Origin: Halorubrum halophilum
GTDB lineage: Archaea; Halobacteriota; Halobacteria; Halobacteriales; Haloferacaceae
Direction: 5' to 3'
Assembly: GCF_000739595.1 (NCBI RefSeq)
Contig: NZ_BBJP01000030.1
Location: 109,420-173,419, forward strand
Length of the DNA: 64,000 nt
Under the pieces are notes generated by a model that was given only the letters and a program-made list of their open reading frames with translations, ran no database searches and had not been told where the DNA came from. Positions within the stretch are counted from its first letter, which is position 1; each line of letters opens with the position of its first letter. A program made the translations under genes and the position numbers. This document shows, piece after piece, positions 20,645-29,514 of this stretch.

Positions 20645-22441
20645 ATGGCCCTCGACCTCGTCCCAGCGTGGCCCGCCGTCGGCTCGCTCGCCGGCGGGGC
20701 GGGGGCGATCGGTCTCGCGCTGGCGATCCGCGAACACCGGGGGCGCCCCGGCGTCGACTGGTTCCTCGGGGTGTTCGCCGCGCAGGCAACGTGGTGTTGC
20801 TCCTACGGGGTCGGCCTCCTCGTCGCCGACCCGACGCTCCGGACGGCGCTGGAGACGACGATGTGGCTCGGGATCGTCTGGACCGGGATCGGGTTCCTCG
20901 GCTTCGCGCTGGAGTACACGGGCCGGAGCGACGTGGTCCGGAGCCGCCTGTTCGCGTCGGTCATCGGCTTCGGACTCCTCTCGACCGCCCTCCTCGCCAC
21001 GAACTCCCTTCACGGCGCGTTCTGGACCGGGTTCGAGAGCGACCCCGCGTTCGGCGTCGAGACCGTCTCGTACGCGTTCGGCCCCTGGGCGTACCTCGTC
21101 GTCGCCGTCGAGACCGTGCTCGTCGCCAGCGCGGTCTTCCTCCTCGTCGACACCCTGCTCAGCTACGGGCCCCTCTACCGCCGCGAGAGCGCCGCGGTCG
21201 CGCTGAGCTCGCTGCCGCCCGGGTTCGCCTTGGTCGCGTGGACCCTGGAGCTCGGCCCGGTCCCGCAGCTCCAGCTCGCGCCGCTGATGTTCGTCCCGCA
21301 CATGCTGCTCGACGCGTACGCGTTCGACCGCGCGGAGATGTTCGACCGCAACCCGACGACCAGCCGCGCCGCCGAGCGCACCGCGATCGACGACCTGACC
21401 GATCCCATCGTCGCGCTCGCGCTCGACAGCCGCGTCGTCCGACTCAACCCCGCCGCCGAGACGGTCTTGGGCGTCGACGCCGAGATCGCCCGCGACCGCC
21501 CGCTCGCCGACTTCCTTGATCTGCCGGTCGCCGTCGGAGGCGACACCGAAGGCGACCCGAACGCCGACGATCCCGACCCCGACGGCGGCTCCCGCGAGAC
21601 GGTCGAGGTCGACTCCGCGGCCGGGACCGGCCGGCGCACGTACGCGGTGTCGACCTCGCGGCTGACCGACCCGAATGGGACCCACGTCGGGTACACGGTC
21701 GTCCTCTCGGACATCACGGAACGCGAGCGCCGACGCCAGCAGCTGGAGGTGCTCAACCGGATCCTGCGCCACAACCTCCGCAACGACGCCGGGGTCGTCC
21801 ACGGCTACGGCGAGATCCTCCGCGACCGGCTCGAAGACGCCGAACTGGTCCGAATGGCCGACGCAATCGAGCGCCGCGCGGGCGCGCTGGCCGCGCTCGG
21901 CGAGAAGGCCGGCACCGTCGAGCAGCTTGTCGCCGACGGCGACGCGAGCCCCGTCGCGGTCGACGAGGTCGTTGGTTCCGCGGTCGCAGACGCTCGCGAG
22001 CGCGACCCCGACGCGAGCGTCGAGTCGGAGATCGCTGACGGCGACTGGACCACGCGCGTCAGAGAGGACGCGCTCCGAGCGATCGTCGAGAACACCGTGG
22101 AGAACGCCCTCGACCACCACGACGGCGAGGGGGCCGAGCGCGAGGACGGGGAAGCGTGGGTGCGGGTGTCGCTACGACGGAAGAGTGAGGGGAACGCGGG
22201 CGGAAGCGAAGGAAAAGACAGATTCGTCATCGTCGTCGAGGACGACGGCCCCGGTATCCCCGACCACGAGGTCGAAGCCGTCGAGTCCGGGCGGGAGACC
22301 GCGCTCGAACACGGCTCGGGGCTCGGCCTCTGGGTCGTCGAGTGGGGCGCCGCGGCGATCGGCGCCGAGGTCGACTACGCCGACCGCGAGCCGCGCGGGA
22401 CGCGCGTGACGGTGTCTATCCCGGTCGTAGACGAGACGTGA
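20645..22441 (+). CDS. Membrane sensor histidine kinase (7TM-PAS-HisKA-HATPase)
   Basis: A 598-residue sensor kinase. An N-terminal region of about seven transmembrane helices (residues 5-230) is followed by a PAS-like domain (about 250-365; DPIVALALDSRVVRLNPAAE), a dimerisation helix with the phospho-acceptor His376 in RILRHNLRNDAG, and the ATPase with N box ENTVENALDHH, G1 DDGPGIP and G2 GSGLGLWVVEWG. No response regulator is adjacent, as is common for haloarchaeal orphan kinases. The membrane part probably senses a small ligand or the membrane state, but the signal is unknown. Confidence 0.92.
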   Translation: MALDLVPAWPAVGSLAGGAGAIGLALAIREHRGRPGVDWFLGVFAAQATWCCSYGVGLLVADPTLRTALETTMWLGIVWTGIGFLGFALEYTGRSDVVRSRLFASVIGFGLLSTALLATNSLHGAFWTGFESDPAFGVETVSYAFGPWAYLVVAVETVLVASAVFLLVDTLLSYGPLYRRESAAVALSSLPPGFALVAWTLELGPVPQLQLAPLMFVPHMLLDAYAFDRAEMFDRNPTTSRAAERTAIDDLTDPIVALALDSRVVRLNPAAETVLGVDAEIARDRPLADFLDLPVAVGGDTEGDPNADDPDPDGGSRETVEVDSAAGTGRRTYAVSTSRLTDPNGTHVGYTVVLSDITERERRRQQLEVLNRILRHNLRNDAGVVHGYGEILRDRLEDAELVRMADAIERRAGALAALGEKAGTVEQLVADGDASPVAVDEVVGSAVADARERDPDASVESEIADGDWTTRVREDALRAIVENTVENALDHHDGEGAEREDGEAWVRVSLRRKSEGNAGGSEGKDRFVIVVEDDGPGIPDHEVEAVESGRETALEHGSGLGLWVVEWGAAAIGAEVDYADREPRGTRVTVSIPVVDET

Positions 22442-22496
22442 ATCGGGAGGAAAACCGCGATCTTCGACAGCTCCGAAACAGTCGAATTCGGCCGTG

Positions 22497-23240
22497 TTAG
22501 TCGCTCTGAATCCTCGGCGCGAGCATATACGTCACGTGCCCGAGCCCCTCGGCGAACCCGTAGTGGAGCTTGACGGGGAACTCCTCGCCGAGCTCGATGG
22601 TGACTTCGGCGTCGGAGGGGATCGCCTTGTTCATGTCCTTGAGGTAGTCGAGGCTGAACAGCGAGTCGGCCGGCCCGGCGGTGAGCGCGATGAGGTCCTC
22701 GCGGGCGAGCCGCAGGTCGACGTCGTCGGTGTCGCCCTCCGCCTCGATGAAGAACGCTTCGTCGGTCTCGTCGACGCGCAGGCGGATGTGGTCGGAGACC
22801 ATGTCGGCGGCCTTGATCCCGCGGTCGATCTGGGCGCCCTCGACGACGATCTCGGAGGCGAGATCGAGGTCCGGGATGTCCGGCTCCTGGCGGATGGAGT
22901 CGGGGTCGATGAGCGCGAGCGTGTACGAGAGGCCGTCGATCTCGATGTGGAGCTTGCGGGTCTCCTCGTCGAGTTCGAGGTGGACCAGGTCGCCGGAGTT
23001 GGCCATGCCGGCGATGTCTTCGAGGCGCGCGAGGTTGACGCCGATGACGCCGCCGTCGGCCTCGTAGGACTCGAACGCCGCGGCTTCGAGGGTGAGGTCG
23101 ACCATGCCGACGTTAGCGGGGTCGACGGCCCGGATGGAGAGCTCCTCCTCGTTTAATCGGATCTTACACTCGTCGACCAACACGCTCACCGAGTCGAGCG
23201 CGTCCTGTAGCGTCGACGCGCCCACGATGGCCTTGAACAT
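22497..23240 (-). CDS. pcn: DNA polymerase sliding clamp (PCNA)
   Basis: A 247-residue archaeal PCNA, the trimeric ring that tethers DNA polymerases, ligase and other proteins to DNA. The start [18 protein letters not shown], the [15 protein letters not shown] block, the interdomain loop [16 protein letters not shown] and the C-terminal [12 protein letters not shown] are all typical. The negatively charged exterior is usual for halophiles. A TTTTTAG box lies upstream of the ATG. It is followed on the same strand, with a gap, by no obvious operon partner. Confidence 0.97.
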   Translation of the reverse strand: MFKAIVGASTLQDALDSVSVLVDECKIRLNEEELSIRAVDPANVGMVDLTLEAAAFESYEADGGVIGVNLARLEDIAGMANSGDLVHLELDEETRKLHIEIDGLSYTLALIDPDSIRQEPDIPDLDLASEIVVEGAQIDRGIKAADMVSDHIRLRVDETDEAFFIEAEGDTDDVDLRLAREDLIALTAGPADSLFSLDYLKDMNKAIPSDAEVTIELGEEFPVKLHYGFAEGLGHVTYMLAPRIQSD

Positions 23241-23301
23241 ATACGTTCGGCTAGGGCGGTATCACCTAAAAAGGCACCCGATCGGACCGGCACGGAAACC
23301 C

Positions 23302-23619
23302 TCAAAGCGACCGGATCAGCCGGGCGACGACGACCGCGAGCGTGACCACGATTCGCAACAGTCGGAGGCGTTCGAGCCGGTATTCCGTCTGTTCGGGATC
23401 GCGCTCCTCGTCGCGGTTCTCGTCGGTCCCCTCGTCGCCCTCCAACCGATCGCGTTCCGACCGATCGCGTTCCGACCGATCGCTTCCCACCTCCTCGGGA
23501 GGGTCGACGCCATCGCTCGCGCTCGGCCCGTCGCTCATGTCGTCCGATCCGTCGTTCGGGTCGCTCGGATCGTCACTCGGTTCGTTCGGCGTCGGGGGTG
23601 CGGAAATATCGTCGTACAT
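23302..23619 (-). CDS. Small acidic protein with one C-terminal membrane helix
   Basis: A 105-residue protein beginning MYDDISAPPTPNEPSDD, very rich in Asp, Ser, Pro and Glu for 80 residues and ending with a single hydrophobic segment (LRIVVTLAVVVARLIRSL). The middle contains a tandem RSERD repeat encoded by a 15-base DNA repeat near 23447-23488. It would be a tail-anchored membrane protein with a disordered acidic domain. Similar short proteins occur next to replication genes in haloarchaea, but no function is known to me. Coding status is moderately supported. Confidence 0.55.
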   Translation of the reverse strand: MYDDISAPPTPNEPSDDPSDPNDGSDDMSDGPSASDGVDPPEEVGSDRSERDRSERDRLEGDEGTDENRDEERDPEQTEYRLERLRLLRIVVTLAVVVARLIRSL

Positions 23620-23750
23620 GGAACCACTGCGACCGACTCGCCGGTCACACACGACGATACGGAGTTAATTTATAAGTATCTGAGCCGAACGCAAAGTGGA
23701 ACTGAAAGTCGTCGGACGCAGCCGGTCGGACTCCGGTTCGACTTGGGCGC

Positions 23751-25151
23751 TCAGATCAGCGGCTCGACGATCTCGCGGCCCTCGGCGAGGAGGTCGTCGA
23801 CCGCTGCCTCCGAGTCGGCCTCGGCGTACACCCGGAGCTTCGGCTCCGTTCCCGAGGGGCGGACGAGCAGCCACGAGCCGTTCTCCAAGAGGAGCTTGAA
23901 GCCGTCGAGGGTGACCACCTTCGCGACGCCGTGGCCCGCAACCGACTCGGGGATGTGGTCTTCGAGGTCGTCGAGGACCGCCTCCTTGCGAGCGTCGGGA
24001 CAGTCGAGCGACACCCGCCCGGAAGCGATCGCCCCGTGCTCGTCGAGCAGGCGGTCGACCCGGTCGTCGAACGGCTCCGCGGCGTGGGTGCCCGCGGCGA
24101 GCAGCGCCATCAACACGCCGTCCTTCTCGCGGACGTGGCTGCGGAGGGTGAACCCGCCCGACTCCTCGCCGCCGAACAGCGCGTCGCGCTCGCCCATCGC
24201 CTCGGCGACCCACTTGAAGCCGACCGGGGTCTCGTACACGTCCTCGCCGTGCGCCTCCGCGATACGGTCGACGAGGAACGTCGTCGAGACGGTGCGGACG
24301 GCGGGTCCGGAGTCGTTCTCGAGGAGCCGGTCGTAGCAGGCGGCGTAGAAGAGGTTCGCGTTGAGCACGCCGCGCTCGGGTGTGACGACCGCGATCCGGT
24401 CGGCGTCGCCGTCGTTGGCGATCCCCAGGTCAACGTCGCTGTCGGGGTCCGTCACGCGGGCGGCCAGCGCTTCGAGGTGCTCGGCCGAGGGCTCGGGGGA
24501 GCCGCCGCCGAAGGTCACGTCGCGCTCGCAGCGCAGCCGGACGACCTCGGCCCCCGCGGACTCGAGGAGAGCGTCGGTGACGCCGCGTCCGCTCCCGTGC
24601 ATCGCGTCGTACGCGACTGTGAGCCCGTCGAGATCGACGCCCTTCCCTCCGGTCGCGGCACCGACGACCTCGCGGGCCGCGTCGGCGTGGTCGCTCACGA
24701 GGTCGACGCGGGAGACCTCGCCGCGCTCGGCCTCGGGGAGCAGGTCGGGCTCCGCGAGCCGGTCGACGATGTCCTCGGTCACGTCCGGGAGAGCGGGCGC
24801 GCCGTCGTCCGGGATGAACTTCACCCCGTTGTACTCGGGCGGGTTGTGCGAGGCGGTGACCATGCACGCGCCGGCCAGCCCGCGGTCGACGATGGCGTAC
24901 GCGATCACGGGGGTCGGCGCGTCGCGCTCGGGGAGGAGCACGTCGAAGCCGTTGCCGGCGAGCACCTCGGCGAGGCTCTCGGCGAACCCCTCCGAGGTCT
25001 CGCGGGCGTCGTAGCCGACCGCGACCGGCTCGTCGTGACCCGCCGCCGCGAGGTGATCGGCGACCGCCTGCCCCACGATCCGCACGCGCTCGTCCGTGAA
25101 GGTGTCGAGGGTGGCCCGCCACCCGTCCGTGCCGAAGGCAATCTCGTCCAT
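23751..25151 (-). CDS. Phosphohexomutase (phosphoglucomutase/phosphomannomutase family)
   Basis: A 466-residue alpha-D-phosphohexomutase that interconverts sugar 1- and 6-phosphates. The catalytic phosphoserine is Ser101 in MVTASHNPPEYNG. The metal-binding loop is DGDADRIAV, the sugar-binding loop GGEESGGFT, and the phosphate-binding loop near the C terminus VRPSGTEPKLRVY. All four domains are present and of normal length. The loops do not separate glucose, mannose and glucosamine substrates. The ATG at 25151 gives MDEIAFGTDGWRA. Dispersed repeat copy C lies directly upstream. Confidence 0.93.
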   Translation of the reverse strand: MDEIAFGTDGWRATLDTFTDERVRIVGQAVADHLAAAGHDEPVAVGYDARETSEGFAESLAEVLAGNGFDVLLPERDAPTPVIAYAIVDRGLAGACMVTASHNPPEYNGVKFIPDDGAPALPDVTEDIVDRLAEPDLLPEAERGEVSRVDLVSDHADAAREVVGAATGGKGVDLDGLTVAYDAMHGSGRGVTDALLESAGAEVVRLRCERDVTFGGGSPEPSAEHLEALAARVTDPDSDVDLGIANDGDADRIAVVTPERGVLNANLFYAACYDRLLENDSGPAVRTVSTTFLVDRIAEAHGEDVYETPVGFKWVAEAMGERDALFGGEESGGFTLRSHVREKDGVLMALLAAGTHAAEPFDDRVDRLLDEHGAIASGRVSLDCPDARKEAVLDDLEDHIPESVAGHGVAKVVTLDGFKLLLENGSWLLVRPSGTEPKLRVYAEADSEAAVDDLLAEGREIVEPLI

Positions 25152-25234
25152 GCTGGCCACCTCAACGGCGGGGACAATAAGACTCGGTGTCCTCTTCCGG
25201 GTCGCGAACGGTGGGGGAACGAGCCGTCGATTGC

Positions 25235-25582
25235 GATTTATAAACAACTGCGGTGGCGCGTGCCGACGAACGCCCGAAGGGCGTGAGTCGCACGCGCGAG
25301 GGACGCGGCGACCGAAGGGAGCCGCGAGGCTGGGGAGGTGTGAGGCTGTGGTTGCGGTGCGGGCGGGTGGGACTCAAAGGGGCAGCCGTGAGCGCCGCGG
25401 AGGCGTTCACGAGAGCTCTGCTCTCGTGAGCCAATCAGAACGCGAAGCGTTCTGATGACGACGTAAGCACCGCAAGGAAGGAGCGGAGCGACTGACTGAG
25501 GAGCGCAACGAGCGTGCGCGACTCTCACGGCTGGGGCTTTGGCGGTGTTCACCGTCGATCCGCTGTCAATCGCTTATAAGCG
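25235..25582 (+). repeat. Dispersed GC-rich repeat, copy C
   Basis: Full copy of about 350 bases, starting at TTTATAAACA and ending at CGCTTATAAGCG. Blocks shared with copies B, D and E are GGCTGGGGAGG, GTGAGGCTGTG, GCGGGTGGGACTCAAAGGGG, ACGTAAGCACCGCAA, GACTGAGGAGCGCAACGAG and GGCTGGGGCTTTGG plus GGTGTTCACCGTCGATC. The middle holds copy-specific hairpins such as CACGAGAGCTCTGCTCTCGTG (given in halves CACGAGAG and CTCTCGTG) and CAGAACGC with GCGTTCTG. This is the variable-hairpin pattern expected of a structured RNA or a non-autonomous element. It occupies the gap between two divergent genes. Confidence 0.85.
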
Positions 25583-25662
25583 ATCGAATGAGCCGTTAGA
25601 ATCGTTCACTGCGGAGTCATCGTTCGCCCCCGTTTTTTGTCGCCTCGCCTCGAACCCGACGT

Positions 25663-26211
25663 ATGACCCGAATCGTCGCGGTGTCCGGCAGCCGCCGGGA
25701 AGCGAGCACCACCCGGGCCGCGCTTCACGTCGCGCTCGACGCCGCGGCGGACGCCGGCGCCGAGACCGACATGATCGATCTGGGTGCGGTCGACCTCCCG
25801 CTGTACCACCCGGACGAGGACGCACAGGGCGACAGCGAGGCGCTGAAGCGGCGCGTCCGCGAGGCCGACGGCGTCCTCGCCGGCACCCCCGTCTACCGCG
25901 GCTCGTACTCCTCGACGTTCAAGAGCTTCCACGACTTCTGCGGCTCCGACGAGTACGCGAACACCGCGGTCGGACTGCTCGCGACCGCCGGCGGGGGGTC
26001 GTACGGCGGGACGCTCGAACACCTCCGATCCACGTTCCGGAACGTCCACGCGTGGACGGTTCCCCACGAAGTCGGGATCGAAGGGGCGTCGAGGGTCGTC
26101 GAGACGGACGACGCCGACACTGGTCCGCGAATCGTCGACGACGACATCCGGCGGCGTACAGAGACGCTGGGCCGGGTCGTCGTCGAGCACGCGGAGCGGC
26201 TACAGGGGTGA
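25663..26211 (+). CDS. NADPH-dependent FMN reductase family protein
   Basis: A 182-residue flavodoxin-fold reductase. The FMN phosphate loop is SGSRREASTTRAAL (residues 8-21) and the isoalloxazine-binding loop is GTPVYRGSYSSTFKSFHDF. Members reduce FMN, quinones or chromate with NAD(P)H in the cytoplasm; the natural substrate here is not evident. A further glycine-rich turn ATAGGGSYGGTLEHLRS matches the family. It begins after repeat copy C and precedes hjc in the same orientation at a 100-base gap. Confidence 0.9.
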   Translation: MTRIVAVSGSRREASTTRAALHVALDAAADAGAETDMIDLGAVDLPLYHPDEDAQGDSEALKRRVREADGVLAGTPVYRGSYSSTFKSFHDFCGSDEYANTAVGLLATAGGGSYGGTLEHLRSTFRNVHAWTVPHEVGIEGASRVVETDDADTGPRIVDDDIRRRTETLGRVVVEHAERLQG

Positions 26212-26310
26212 CGGCGCTCTCGTCTCCCTCGACCCCGGGACCGCCGACCCGCCGCCCTTTTGACCGCCTCGCGTCTACGACGCGCATGACCGAATCGGGT
26301 GACGACGACC

Positions 26311-26850
26311 GTGTCCGCTAACCGGAAGGGCGACCGCCGCGAGCGCGAGCTGGTGAACGCCCTCGACGAGGCGGGGTTCGCCGTGATGCGCGCCCCGGCC
26401 AGCGGCGCCGCGACGGAGCGGGAGCTGCCCGACGTGCTCGCGGGCGACGGCGAGACGTTCTACGCGATCGAGGCCAAATCGAGCGCGGGCGACCCCATCT
26501 ACCTCACCGGCGAGGAGGTGGAGGCGCTGCTCTTCTTCGCGCAGAACTTCGGCGCGAAGGCGCGGATCGCGGTCCGGTTCGACCGCGAGGACTGGTTCTT
26601 CTTCCACCCCGGGGACCTCTACACCACCGACGCCGGGTCGTACCGCGTCAAGAAGGAGAAAGCGCTCGCGGAGGGGACCGACTTCCCCGAGTTCGTCGGC
26701 GAGACCAAGAAAGTGACGCTCGGCGAAATCGGTGACGACGGCGGGGACGCCGAGGACGGGGCTGACCCCGAAACGGAGGAGCGCCGGGGGATCTTGGAGG
26801 CGGTGCGGGACGGGCATATGCCGGTCGAGGACGCGCTCGACGTGTTGTGA
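26311..26850 (+). CDS. hjc: Holliday junction resolvase Hjc
   Basis: A 179-residue archaeal Hjc that resolves four-way DNA junctions in recombination. The PD-(D/E)XK nuclease core lies in the first 90 residues: Glu in [10 protein letters not shown], Asp in ELPDVLAG and the EAK of [10 protein letters not shown]-terminal extension of about 70 residues is acidic and haloarchaeal. The GTG at 26311 gives [14 protein letters not shown], the family N terminus; another GTG at 26299 would add four residues. It is followed by rio1 in the same direction. Confidence 0.93.
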   Translation: MSANRKGDRRERELVNALDEAGFAVMRAPASGAATERELPDVLAGDGETFYAIEAKSSAGDPIYLTGEEVEALLFFAQNFGAKARIAVRFDREDWFFFHPGDLYTTDAGSYRVKKEKALAEGTDFPEFVGETKKVTLGEIGDDGGDAEDGADPETEERRGILEAVRDGHMPVEDALDVL

Positions 26851-26934
26851 CCGTCGCGTCGGCGGCGCTCCGAGACGGCCGCCACGGACCGGGACCCACC
26901 CGCTTATCCCTCGCGGCGCCGAACGTCGAGGCGA

Positions 26935-27921
26935 ATGAGCGAGGAGTTCGTCCTGCTAGAGCCCGACGATCAGCCCGGCGACGAGTGGGAACAGCTGGAC
27001 GTCTCCGACACGGAGGCGGACCGGATCGCCCTCCGGCAGGACCGGGAGTTCGACGAGTTCCGCAAGCGGATCAAGGACACCGAGCAGTTCAAACTGCAGG
27101 AGTCGGTGTTCGACGACGCGACGCTGGCGGCCGTCTACAAGCTCGTGCAGGACGGCTACGTCGACGCCTTCGGCGGCCCGGTGTCGACCGGGAAGGAGGC
27201 GAGCGTCTTCGAGGCGCTCGGCGGGCAGGCAGGCGAGCGGCCGGAACCGGGCTCGGCCGCGGCCGGGGGCGGCCCGGAGGGCGTCACGCCCGAGCGCGAG
27301 GTCGCGGTGAAGGTGTACCGGATCAACTCCTCGAACTTCCGGCAGATGCGCGACTATTTAGAGGGCGACCCGCGGTTCGACGGGATCGCGAGCGACAAGA
27401 AGGCGGTCGTGCTGGCCTGGACCCGCAAGGAGTTCGCGAACCTCGAACGCGCGCGCAAGGCGGGCGTCCGCGTCCCGGAGCCGATCGCGGTCCAGCGGAA
27501 CGTCCTCGTGATGGAACTCGTGGGGCACGCCGAGGACCGGGCCCGCCGGCTCTCGGAGGTCGACGTGGAGAACCCCGAGACCGCCTACGAGGTCGTCCGC
27601 GAGTACATGCGCCGGCTCTACCGCGCCGGGCTGATCCACGGCGACCTCTCGGAGTACAACATGATCATCCACGAGGGCGAGCTGGTGATCATCGACATGG
27701 GACAGGCGGTGACGGTGCACCACCCGAACGCCGGGGAGTTCCTCGATCGCGACTGCGAGAACGTGGCGACGTTCTTCACGCGTCAGGGGATCGACGTCGA
27801 CCCCGACGACCTCTACGAGTACGTGACGGAACCGGAGCCCGATCCGAGCGGGGAGCCGGAGCAGGTATCGGGAGAGGGATCGGAGCCGGAATCGGGGTCG
27901 AGCGGAGAGTCCGACGAGTAG
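26935..27921 (+). CDS. rio1: Serine protein kinase RIO1
   Basis: A 328-residue RIO1-family atypical kinase/ATPase that acts in small-subunit ribosome maturation. Signature features are the flexible P-loop-like GGPVSTGKEASVFEAL, the catalytic HGDLSEYN and the metal-binding IDMGQAV, near residues 235-260. An insertion rich in Gly/Glu/Pro (about 98-120) and an acidic C-terminal tail of 40 residues are additions common in halophiles. Archaeal rio1 often sits next to the Pno1-like KH gene; here that gene follows at 28843, with a toxin-antitoxin locus between them on the opposite strand. Confidence 0.95.
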   Translation: MSEEFVLLEPDDQPGDEWEQLDVSDTEADRIALRQDREFDEFRKRIKDTEQFKLQESVFDDATLAAVYKLVQDGYVDAFGGPVSTGKEASVFEALGGQAGERPEPGSAAAGGGPEGVTPEREVAVKVYRINSSNFRQMRDYLEGDPRFDGIASDKKAVVLAWTRKEFANLERARKAGVRVPEPIAVQRNVLVMELVGHAEDRARRLSEVDVENPETAYEVVREYMRRLYRAGLIHGDLSEYNMIIHEGELVIIDMGQAVTVHHPNAGEFLDRDCENVATFFTRQGIDVDPDDLYEYVTEPEPDPSGEPEQVSGEGSEPESGSSGESDE

Positions 27922-27939
27922 AGCGCGGCAGTAGAGCGA

Positions 27940-28293
27940 TCACCGACGGAGTTCCGCGACGAGCGCGTCGACCGCTTCGTTGACGGTCACATCGCGGAGG
28001 CGTCCCTGCCATCGGTCGATATCGCTTCGTGCGAGCGACTGGATACCCCATGGGACAATGCGACTCGTCGCCGGTGTTCCGCCGCGGATCCACGCTTGTT
28101 CGGGGATCTCGACGAGCCCGTCCATTCACGACCGAGTCGTCAGCGTGAGCGCGAGGTACTGCTCTCCATGGAACGGACGACCCTCATGGTTCGACACGAC
28201 CAGCCACGGGCGTGCCGCTTCGTCTGTTTTGAACGGGTCGTCGCCGTAGACGACATCGCCGCGTTCGAAGATCGGTCGATCGTCGTCCGTCAC
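27940..28293 (-). pseudogene. MazF/PemK-like toxin interrupted by a nonsense codon
   Basis: Read from a GTG at 28293 the frame encodes TDDDRPIFERGDVVYGDD, then PWLVVSNHEGRPFHGEQYL and ALTLTTRS, followed by TGA at 28126-28128, and continues MDGLVEIPEQAWIRGGTP and on to a normal end at 27940. Relatives I know read TTR-(S/T)-W-MDGLVEIP here, so a single G-to-A change turned TGG into TGA. The whole would be about 117 residues, a normal haloarchaeal PemK/MazF-like size. The GTG shares one base with the stop of the upstream regulator gene, so the pair is an operon. The second half could restart at ATG 28125 but would lack the catalytic first half. Confidence 0.75.
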
Positions 28294-28661
28294 TACTCAT
28301 CACCGAGACTCGGATGCGGTTCGTCGGGACTGCGGTCGCGCCACGCCGCCTCGTCTTCCTCGCCAAGCTGGTCGTTGAACAGCTTCGTCGCACGCTCGTA
28401 CCCGTCGTACTCCGCCAAGCGGTCCGCGTCGTCCGTGATCGCCCAGTAGGTCGCCTTGTGTTCGACGAGCCCGCGGCCCTTCAGCCGTGACAGGGCCGTG
28501 CTGACGGTGCCGGTGTCGAGATCGATCCGCGAGGCGATCTCGCGCGCCTCGAACGCCCGGTCCTCGTGCGCGACGAGAAACCCGAGCACGCGCTCCGGCG
28601 CCGAGAGCCCCGCGAGCTCGTCCTCGCTCGCGTCCTCGAAGGTGTCCCTGTCAATGGACAT
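28293..28661 (-). CDS. Winged-helix protein, likely partner of the MazF-like toxin
   Basis: A 122-residue MarR/TrmB-like winged-helix protein. The helix-turn-helix is in residues about 22-75 (GFLVAHEDRAFEAREIASR and GTVSTALSRLKGRGLVEH). The C-terminal part is acidic and helical and would contact the toxin. This regulator-plus-PemK pair is a recurring haloarchaeal toxin-antitoxin arrangement. Because the toxin carries a stop codon, this gene may now be a solitary antitoxin or regulator. It is convergent with rio1 and divergent from the KH gene. Confidence 0.8.
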   Translation of the reverse strand: MSIDRDTFEDASEDELAGLSAPERVLGFLVAHEDRAFEAREIASRIDLDTGTVSTALSRLKGRGLVEHKATYWAITDDADRLAEYDGYERATKLFNDQLGEEDEAAWRDRSPDEPHPSLGDE

Positions 28662-28842
28662 GAGCGGCCGATGATTCGGCGTGAAATGATAAAAGCGTTC
28701 GTGATGAAAGTACTGTAAGAGCTGTGAATAACGAGTGTCGATCAGTTAAAACCCCTCCGAGAGCGCCGGAGCGGCCCGGCACACGGCCACACACCTCTCG
28801 CGGCGGAACACGCTTAAAAGGCTCCGCCGGGTACGCTGTTGT

Positions 28843-29385
28843 ATGCAACACGTGACGGTTCCGCAGGACCGGATCGGCGTCGTCATCGGCGCCGGCGGCG
28901 AGACGATGCGGGAGATCGAGGAGCGGGCGAACGTGCGGCTCGACATCGACTCGGAGTCGGGCAGCGTCGCCATCGAGGAGCGCGACGACCCGGTCGCCGC
29001 GTTGGTGGCGCCGGACATCATCAAGGCCATCGGGCGCGGATTCAAGCCGGAGACCGCGCTGTCGATCCTCGACCACGACCTCCGGACGCTCGACCTGATC
29101 GATCTGTCCGAGCACACCCGCAACGACAACGACCTCCAGCGCAAGAAGGGTCGGATCATCGGCGAGAACGGTCGCACGCGGGAACTCCTTGAGGAGCTGT
29201 CGGGCGCCAACGTCGTCGTCTACGGCTCGACCGTGGGCGCGGTGGGACAGCCCGAGGAGCTCGAAGTGGTCCGGCGGGCGGTCGGGATGCTGCTCGACGG
29301 CGCCCCGCACGGCGCGGTGTACTCGTACTTAGAGCGCATGTCGAACGAACTCGACGACGATGTGAGCTTCAACGCGCCGCAGTAA
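28843..29385 (+). CDS. KH-domain RNA-binding protein (Pno1/Dim2-like)
   Basis: A 180-residue protein with two KH modules. The first has the GxxG loop in VVIGAGGETMREIEE; the second has KGRIIGENGRTRELLEE. The overall order matches archaeal Pno1/Dim2/Krr1, a factor for small-subunit rRNA 3'-end maturation that works together with RIO1 and Nob1. A TTAAAA box at 28812-28817 is about 28 bases upstream of the ATG, so a leaderless transcript is likely. Its proximity to rio1 supports the role. Confidence 0.93.
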   Translation: MQHVTVPQDRIGVVIGAGGETMREIEERANVRLDIDSESGSVAIEERDDPVAALVAPDIIKAIGRGFKPETALSILDHDLRTLDLIDLSEHTRNDNDLQRKKGRIIGENGRTRELLEELSGANVVVYGSTVGAVGQPEELEVVRRAVGMLLDGAPHGAVYSYLERMSNELDDDVSFNAPQ

Positions 29386-29454
29386 GCGAGCGGATTCCTC
29401 GGTGTCGTGGGCGACGTCGCCGTCGCTGTTTGTTTATAAACCGTTGTTACTGGC

Positions 29455-29505
29455 GACGTGGTGACTGCTTCCGAAGTCCCAGTCGACCGCTTATAAATAG
29501 TTGCT
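29455..29505 (-). repeat. Detached end-block of the dispersed repeat
   Basis: A diverged partial unit next to copy D: GTGACTGCTTCCGAAGTCCC, then CAGTCGACCGCTTATAAATA. It mirrors the extra block at 17020-17066, so both inverse-orientation copies carry the same tandem remnant. Another TTTATAAA lies just before it at 29431-29438. Confidence 0.55.
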
Positions 29506-29514
29506 GACGGCGGA

